A stretch of DNA of 16,554 nucleotides from Brevundimonas sp. (GTDB lineage Bacteria; Pseudomonadota; Alphaproteobacteria; Caulobacterales; Caulobacteraceae): NCBI GenBank assembly GCA_031119155.1, contig JAVHYH010000032.1, forward strand, positions 1 to 16,554, in the 5' to 3' direction. Both the position numbers and the translations under genes were made by a program. The notes below the pieces were generated by a model. The model saw only the letters and a program-made list of their open reading frames with translations, did no database searches and had not been told where the DNA came from. Position 1 is the first letter of the stretch. Each line of letters starts with the position of its first letter. Below are positions 12,716-16,554 of this stretch, piece by piece.

Positions 12716-12796
12716 AAGGCGACATGGGAAACGTCGCCTTAACCCTGTTGTCCCATGTTTGGACAGTTCCGCCGTTCGAAGGCCTGTTCCCATGTC
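12716..12796 (+). promoter_or_regulatory. motB leader with mutually exclusive hairpins covering SD and start codon
   Basis: Fold 1 pairs AAGGCGAC (12716-12723) with GTCGCCTT (12733-12740), a perfect 8-bp stem with a 9-nt loop. Fold 2 pairs GACATGGGAA (12721-12730) with TTCCCATGTC (12787-12796), ten pairs that include the AUG at 12792. Nested inside fold 2, GCCTT (12736-12740) pairs with AAGGC (12779-12783) of the Shine-Dalgarno region. Folds 1 and 2 share bases and cannot coexist. A second copy of TCCCATGT (12751-12758) could also capture 12722-12729. All pairings are read directly; the regulatory role and the transcript start are inferred. Confidence 0.45.
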
Positions 12797-13691
12797 CATG
12801 AGCGATCGTCCGATCCTCATCAAGAAGATCAAGAAGAGTGGCGGGCACGGCCACCACGGCGGCGCGTGGAAGGTGGCCTATGCCGACTTCGTGACGGCCA
12901 TGATGGCCTTCTTCCTGCTGATGTGGCTGATCAACACGACCGACCCGGAGCAGAAGCGCGGCATCGCCGAATACTTCGCCCCGGCCAGCGTGTCGGCGAC
13001 GACGTCGGGCTCGGGCGGCATTCTGGGCGGCACGGCGCTGGGCGACGACGGCGCCAAGGCGTCGGGCTCCAACTCGGTCATCACCCAGCTGGCCCCGGAA
13101 GCGCCGCTGGATTCGCAGCAGGCCGGACAGAGCTCCGACCTGACCGGGGCCAGCGAGCAGCAGCTGCGTGACGAGATCGCCCGGCGCGAGGCCGCCGACT
13201 TCGCCTCGGCCGCCGAATCGCTGCGTCAGGCGATGCAGTCGATGCCGGAGCTGGCCGAGCTGTCGAAACAGCTGATCATCGACCAGACGCCCGAAGGCCT
13301 GCGCATCCAGCTGGTCGATCAGGAGGGGCGGTCGATGTTCGAGCAGAACTCCTCGCGCCCGAACGCCCGCGCCCAAGTGCTGCTGCGGGCGGTGGCGCGG
13401 GTGATCAACCAGCTTCCGAACCGCATCTCCATCACCGGCCACACCTCGGCCTCGCCGGGTTCGAACCGGGCCACGGCGCCGGCGGACTGGAGCCTGTCGT
13501 CCGAGCGCGCCAACGCCTCGCGCCTGGTGCTGCAGGCTGCGGGCGTGGATCCGGACCGGGTCTATCAGGTCTCGGGCAAGGCGGGTTCGGACCCGCTGTA
13601 TCCCGACGATCCGACGCTGGCGGGCAACCGCCGGATCGCCATCGTGCTGCTGCGCGAGGCCCCGGTCCTGCCCACGGACACCAGCCTGTGA
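12792..13691 (+). CDS. motB: Flagellar motor stator protein MotB
   Basis: The 299-residue protein has a short basic N terminus (PILIKKIKKSGGHGHHGG) and one transmembrane helix (about 30-48). Within AYADFVTAMMAFFLLMWLIN, Asp32 matches the essential proton-carrying aspartate of MotB. A plug/linker region follows. The C-terminal OmpA/MotB peptidoglycan-binding domain (about 165-290) includes RISITGHTSASPGSNRATA, DWSLSSERANASR and the closing GNRRIAIVLL. It anchors the MotA-MotB proton channel around the rotor. The start is ATG 12792, with GAAGG 9 nt upstream; ATG 12798 would be spaced too far. MotA is not adjacent; separate motA and motB loci are known in Caulobacter. The leader carries unusual alternative hairpins. 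Confidence 0.95.
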   Translation: MSMSDRPILIKKIKKSGGHGHHGGAWKVAYADFVTAMMAFFLLMWLINTTDPEQKRGIAEYFAPASVSATTSGSGGILGGTALGDDGAKASGSNSVITQLAPEAPLDSQQAGQSSDLTGASEQQLRDEIARREAADFASAAESLRQAMQSMPELAELSKQLIIDQTPEGLRIQLVDQEGRSMFEQNSSRPNARAQVLLRAVARVINQLPNRISITGHTSASPGSNRATAPADWSLSSERANASRLVLQAAGVDPDRVYQVSGKAGSDPLYPDDPTLAGNRRIAIVLLREAPVLPTDTSL

Positions 13692-13696
13692 CCGCC

Positions 13697-13727
13697 CGCC
13701 TGTCGCGCCGGGTTCGGGCGACGGGCG
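13697..13727 (+). terminator. 13-bp GC-rich hairpin after motB
   Basis: CGCCTGTCGC (13697-13706) and CCG (13708-13710) pair with CGG (13715-13717) and GCGACGGGCG (13718-13727) around a GGTT loop. This makes 13 pairs with one bulged G and one T-G wobble. It begins 5 nt after the motB stop codon. No T-run follows, so it may terminate with Rho help or stabilise the mRNA 3' end. Confidence 0.5.
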
Positions 13728-13818
13728 AACGGGCTTGCGCCTCGCTGCATTGCGGCGCCAGATACGGCCATGAGCGGTTCGCCGGAATTCGGACGCCTTC
13801 AGGTGCGGAGATGACTCC

Positions 13819-14580
13819 GTGACCTTCGTTCCGCAGCGACAGCTTCGCTTCTACATGACCTCGGTGGCGCCCTGCCCCTATCTGCCCGGCCAGACCGAGC
13901 GGAAGGTGTTCGCCAACCTGCCGTTCAGCGACGGGGCCCACGTCAATGACGAGCTGACCCAGGCGGGCTTCCGGCGCAGCCAGAACATCGCCTACCGCCC
14001 CGCGTGCGAGACCTGCGACGCCTGCGTCTCGGTGCGGGTGCCGGTGCCGGAGTTTTCGTTCTCCCGCTCGCAGCGACGTATCCTGAAGCGGAACGCGGAC
14101 CTGTCGCGCGATCTGGTCGAGGCCGAGGCGACGGCGGAGCAGTTCGAGCTGCTGCGCCGCTATCTGGGCGCCCGGCACGCCGAGGGCGGGATGAACGGCA
14201 TGGGCTGGGCCGACTATGTGGCCATGGTCGAGGACACGGCGGTCCGCACCCATCTGATCGAGTACCGCCTGCCCTCCCCGGACGGCGGGCCGGGCGATCT
14301 GGTCGGGGTCTGCCTGACCGACCTGCTCTCGGACGGGCTGTCGATGGTCTACAGCTTCTTCGATCCGGCGCTGGAGGATCGCAGCCCGGGCCGCTTCGCC
14401 ATCCTGGACCACATCCGGCAGGCGACCGCCGTGGGCCTGCCCTACCTGTACCTGGGCTACTGGGTCCGGGGCTCGCAGAAGATGGATTACAAGGCCTCGT
14501 TCCGGCCGATGGAGCAGCTGACCCGTTTCGGCTGGGCGCGGCTGACCGATCAGCCGGCCAGCGGCACCGAGGTCGAGTAG
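13819..14580 (+). CDS. bpt: Aspartate/glutamate leucyl-tRNA-protein transferase Bpt (arginyltransferase-like)
   Basis: The 253-residue protein belongs to the ATE1/Bpt family. It shows LRFYMTSVAPCPYLPGQTER followed by KVF (about 9-31), the cysteine cluster RPACETCDACVSVRV (Cys63, Cys66, Cys69), SQRRILKRNADL, and the catalytic-core blocks SMVYSFFDP, ILDHIRQA and YLYLGYWVRGSQKMDYKA, FRP. Bpt transfers Leu from Leu-tRNA to proteins with N-terminal Asp or Glu, marking them for ClpAP through ClpS. It starts at GTG 13819 with GGAG (13807-13810) 8 nt upstream. A 14-codon open frame (13770-13814) ends 4 nt before it. The 3' end overlaps the convergent metalloprotease gene by 31 bp. Confidence 0.94.
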   Translation: MTFVPQRQLRFYMTSVAPCPYLPGQTERKVFANLPFSDGAHVNDELTQAGFRRSQNIAYRPACETCDACVSVRVPVPEFSFSRSQRRILKRNADLSRDLVEAEATAEQFELLRRYLGARHAEGGMNGMGWADYVAMVEDTAVRTHLIEYRLPSPDGGPGDLVGVCLTDLLSDGLSMVYSFFDPALEDRSPGRFAILDHIRQATAVGLPYLYLGYWVRGSQKMDYKASFRPMEQLTRFGWARLTDQPASGTEVE

Positions 14581-15596
14581 CCCGACCCCGAGGGGGGCGC
14601 CGAGGGCGACGGTTCGCCCGTCCAGACGCCCGGATCGCGGCCGCCGCCGAACTTCACCAGCGCATCGACCCGCTTCTGGATCGGCGGGTGGCTGGCGAAC
14701 AGGCCTTCGAGGCCGACGCCGTCAGGCTGGTTGTCGAGGAACAACTGCTGCAGTTCGTCCGGGCCCTTGACGCTGGAGCGGCCCTCGACCTTGCGCAGGG
14801 CCGAGATCATGGCGTCGGGGTTCTTGGTCAGCTCGACCGCGCCGGCGTCGGCCACATACTCCCGCGTCCGCGACAGCATCATGCGGATGACCAGCGCCAG
14901 GGCGAAGCCGATGACGGCGAAGGCGATGCCGATCAGGATCAGCGGCATGGCGTTCTTGTTGTCGTCCCGGCGACGGCCGCCGCCGGAATAGAGCAGCGCC
15001 CTGAAGACCATTTCGGCGATGACGCTGATGATGCCTGCGAAGATCGAGGCGATCATCATGGTCCGCACGTCCTTGTTGATGACGTGGACCAGCTCGTGGG
15101 CCAGCACGGCCTCGAGCTCGTCGCGGGTCAGGGACCGGACCAGACCGCGGGTGACGGTGACGCTGTACTGGCCTTCATGCAGGCCAGTGGCGAAGGCGTT
15201 CAGGCTGTCGCTGTCGATCACCCGCAGGGTCGGGGTCCGCAGGCCGCGCGAGATCGCGAGGTTTTCCAGCAGGTTGTAGAGGTCCGGCTCGGTCTTGCGC
15301 TCGACCTTGCGGGCGCCGGTCAGCATGTCGACGATGGTCTGGCTGCCGAAATAGGCGATGGCGAACCAGAGGGCGGCGATGGCGAAGGCGGCCGGCACGG
15401 TCATCACCAGCCAGGACGCGGCCAGGGCCATGTCGTCGCCCAGCCCCCTGCCCGTTCCGGGCAGGAAGCCGGTCCCCATCAGGATCAGCTGCACCCCGTA
15501 CAGGATGAAGGCCACCAGAACGGGGAAGGTCGCCAGCAGCAGGATCGACCGTGTGTTGTTCGCCCAGATGTGGGTCTGGAGCCCGACAGCGCCCAT
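14550..15596 (-). CDS. M48 family membrane zinc metallopeptidase (HtpX-like)
   Basis: The 348-residue integral membrane protease has two N-terminal transmembrane helices (about 18-40 and 58-84). The zinc motif HELVH is at 167-171, and the third ligand is probably Glu246 in SRTREYVADAGAVEL. Two further hydrophobic segments (about 180-203 and 218-240) lie between them. FASHPPIQKRVDALVKFG is the typical M48 closing motif. A Ser/Pro/Gly-rich tail (SPSAPPSGSGYSTSVPLAG) follows. HtpX-type enzymes degrade damaged membrane proteins. It follows lemA by 12 nt on the same strand, a pairing seen in many bacteria, and has no strong Shine-Dalgarno of its own, which suggests translational coupling. Its 3' end lies inside the bpt coding region. 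Confidence 0.92.
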   Translation of the reverse strand: MGAVGLQTHIWANNTRSILLLATFPVLVAFILYGVQLILMGTGFLPGTGRGLGDDMALAASWLVMTVPAAFAIAALWFAIAYFGSQTIVDMLTGARKVERKTEPDLYNLLENLAISRGLRTPTLRVIDSDSLNAFATGLHEGQYSVTVTRGLVRSLTRDELEAVLAHELVHVINKDVRTMMIASIFAGIISVIAEMVFRALLYSGGGRRRDDNKNAMPLILIGIAFAVIGFALALVIRMMLSRTREYVADAGAVELTKNPDAMISALRKVEGRSSVKGPDELQQLFLDNQPDGVGLEGLFASHPPIQKRVDALVKFGGGRDPGVWTGEPSPSAPPSGSGYSTSVPLAG

Positions 15597-15608
15597 GGCC
15601 GGATCGAC

Positions 15609-16181
15609 TTAGAACTGCACCTGCGGCGGCGCGGCGTTGAGCGCGGCCCGCTCGGCGGCGCCGACGTCGAAGAAGGGCTTGTCCGAGCCGAAGCCGACCA
15701 GACCGGCGAACAGGACGGTCGGGAACTGGCGACGGACGGCGTTGAACTCGCTGACGGCGTTGTTGAAGAAGCGGCGGGCGGCGGCCAGCTTGTTCTCGAG
15801 GTCCGACAGTTCGCGCTGCAGTTCGAGGTAGTTGGTGTTGGCCTTCAGGTCCGGATAGGCCTCGGCGACGGCGAACAGGCGGCCCAGGGCGCCGGTCAGC
15901 ATGTTCTCGGCCTGCACCTTGTCATTGACCGAGGTGGCGCCGGCGGCGGCGGCGCGGGCCTGGGTCACGGCGTCCAGGGTGCCGCGCTCGTGCGCCGCAT
16001 AGCCCTTCACCGTCTCGACCAGATTGGGGATCAGGTCCTGACGCTGCTTCAGCTGAACATCGATGTCGGCGAACGACTGGTCGGCGCGCTGATCCAGCGC
16101 GACCAGCTTGTTGTAGCCGCCGATGACGACGAACAGCAGGATGGCGACGATGACGCCGATGACGATCAGGGTGATGAGCAT
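15609..16181 (-). CDS. lemA: LemA family protein
   Basis: The 190-residue protein has one N-terminal transmembrane helix (about 2-22, MLITLIVIGVIVAILLFVVI) and then a long helical domain. That domain contains the LemA core YNKLVALDQRADQSFADIDV and QLKQRQDLIPNLVETVKGY, with YPDLKANTNYLELQRELSDL and RRFFNNAVSEFN further on. LemA proteins are membrane-anchored helical bundles of unclear function, often beside M48 proteases as here. I chose ATG 16181, since GGAG (16191-16188) sits 6 nt upstream. A TTG at 16193 in the same frame would add four residues but would itself overlap that Shine-Dalgarno sequence. Confidence 0.94.
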   Translation of the reverse strand: MLITLIVIGVIVAILLFVVIGGYNKLVALDQRADQSFADIDVQLKQRQDLIPNLVETVKGYAAHERGTLDAVTQARAAAAGATSVNDKVQAENMLTGALGRLFAVAEAYPDLKANTNYLELQRELSDLENKLAAARRFFNNAVSEFNAVRRQFPTVLFAGLVGFGSDKPFFDVGAAERAALNAAPPQVQF

Positions 16182-16196
16182 GAGGCTCTCCAATGC

Positions 16197-16212
16197 GGCC
16201 GGACGTCCGGCC
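16197..16212. promoter_or_regulatory. Perfect 16-bp palindrome upstream of lemA
   Basis: GGCCGGACGTCCGGCC is a perfect palindrome, 5 nt upstream of the lemA Shine-Dalgarno GGAG on the minus strand. In DNA it could be an operator; in mRNA it could fold into a 6-bp stem with an ACGT loop beside the ribosome site. A further inverted pair, ATTATC (16220-16225) and GATAAT (16245-16250), lies just upstream. I see no clear -35/-10 pair in the 107-bp gap to parC. Confidence 0.4.
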
Positions 16213-16288
16213 TTCCTTGATTATCGGGCTTGAAGGCTTCCGCGGATAATGAAATCGGCGTCACCTTTGGTCGCACCCGGGTTTGGTT

Positions 16289-16554
16289 CTAGCGGAACTT
16301 GCGCATGCCGCGTGGTCCCTGACGGCCCGCCTGGGCGCGCTTGCCCAGCCAGTCCTTCCAGTCGGGCCAGTTGCGGCGACGCCCACCGCCGTCGGCCCAC
16401 TCGGGCCCGACCTCGCCGTTGAACACCGCCACGTCCTGAAGCCCGCCGCCCTTGTAGGACTGCAGCTTGACGCCCTTGCCGCGCCCCATCTCGGGCAGTT
16501 CCTCGGCCCGGAAGATCAGGGTCTTCAGATTGTCGCCGATGGTCACGACGTGGT
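16289..16554 (-). CDS. parC: DNA topoisomerase IV subunit A, C-terminal end (5' part outside window)
   Basis: The final 87 residues of a type IIA topoisomerase A subunit are visible, ending at a TAG (16289-16291). HVVTIGDNLKTLIF and RAEELPEMGRGKGVKLQSYK match the last beta-pinwheel blade of alphaproteobacterial ParC; GRGKGVKLQSYKGGGL is the GyrA-box-like turn. The closing WPDWKDWLGKRAQAGRQGPR is typical of ParC rather than GyrA. With ParE it decatenates sister chromosomes. The frame is open to the window edge, so the start lies outside. It is upstream of lemA on the same strand, separated by 107 bp. Confidence 0.9.
   Translation of the reverse strand, partial: HVVTIGDNLKTLIFRAEELPEMGRGKGVKLQSYKGGGLQDVAVFNGEVGPEWADGGGRRRNWPDWKDWLGKRAQAGRQGPRGMRKFR

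Noticed and set aside
12739..12744. TTAACC as a CtrA half-site before motB
   Set aside because: The second TTAA at the required 7-bp spacing is missing (TTAA-N7 is followed by GTCC), so one half-site alone is weak evidence.
12165..12791. N-terminal extension of MotB through the leader
   Set aside because: It is antisense to the flavin reductase, and Asp32 aligns with known MotB only if translation starts at 12792.
12666..12791. Sigma-54 flagellar promoter upstream of motB
   Set aside because: I found no TGGC-N-TTGC type pair with correct spacing on the plus strand.
14004..16220. 738-codon plus-strand frame across bpt, the M48 gene and lemA
   Set aside because: It is out of frame with bpt and antisense to two recognised genes, and shows no domain.
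16220..16250. GATAAT as a -10 element for lemA
   Set aside because: At 17-18 bp upstream the sequence is TATCCG or TTATCC, not a recognisable -35 element.

Overview
The window is GC-rich and gene-dense. It reads as chromosomal DNA of an alphaproteobacterium, most likely Caulobacterales (Brevundimonas-like). That assignment is an inference from a TonB-dependent receptor resembling the Xanthomonas/Caulobacter class, a MotB encoded without an adjacent MotA, a six-gene Mrp antiporter operon with a fused AB subunit, a Bpt-type aminoacyl-tRNA-protein transferase and the general composition. I see no rRNA, tRNA, CRISPR array, insertion sequence or phage gene.

Positions 1-1815 (minus strand) hold a stress-type operon: an NmrA-like SDR, a beta-class glutathione S-transferase and the N-terminal part of an ECF41-type sigma factor with the WLPEP signature. 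A perfect match to the published ECF41 promoter, TGTCACA-N16-CGTC, lies upstream of the SDR gene, so the sigma factor probably drives its own operon.

Positions 1937-7956 (minus strand) hold a complete group-2 Mrp (Mnh/Pha) cation/proton antiporter operon in the order AB-C-D-E-F-G. Every junction is a 4-nt ATGA overlap, and a hairpin begins just after the last stop codon. A divergent region carrying a perfect 8-bp inverted repeat separates it from a small TTG-initiated hypothetical gene (8102-8497).

Positions 8656-11292 (plus strand) encode a TonB-dependent receptor with four pentapeptide repeats at the mature N terminus. It ends 3 bp from a convergent two-gene unit (flavin reductase and beta-hydroxyacid dehydrogenase, 4-nt overlap). 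Divergent from that unit is motB, whose leader can be drawn in two mutually exclusive folds, one of which hides both the Shine-Dalgarno sequence and the AUG. This leader and the ECF41 promoter-operon are the two most interesting signals here.

Downstream of motB are bpt (N-degron pathway) and, tail-to-tail with a 31-bp coding overlap, a lemA/M48-metalloprotease pair. The window ends inside the 3' end of parC. No stretch longer than 300 bp lacks a gene.
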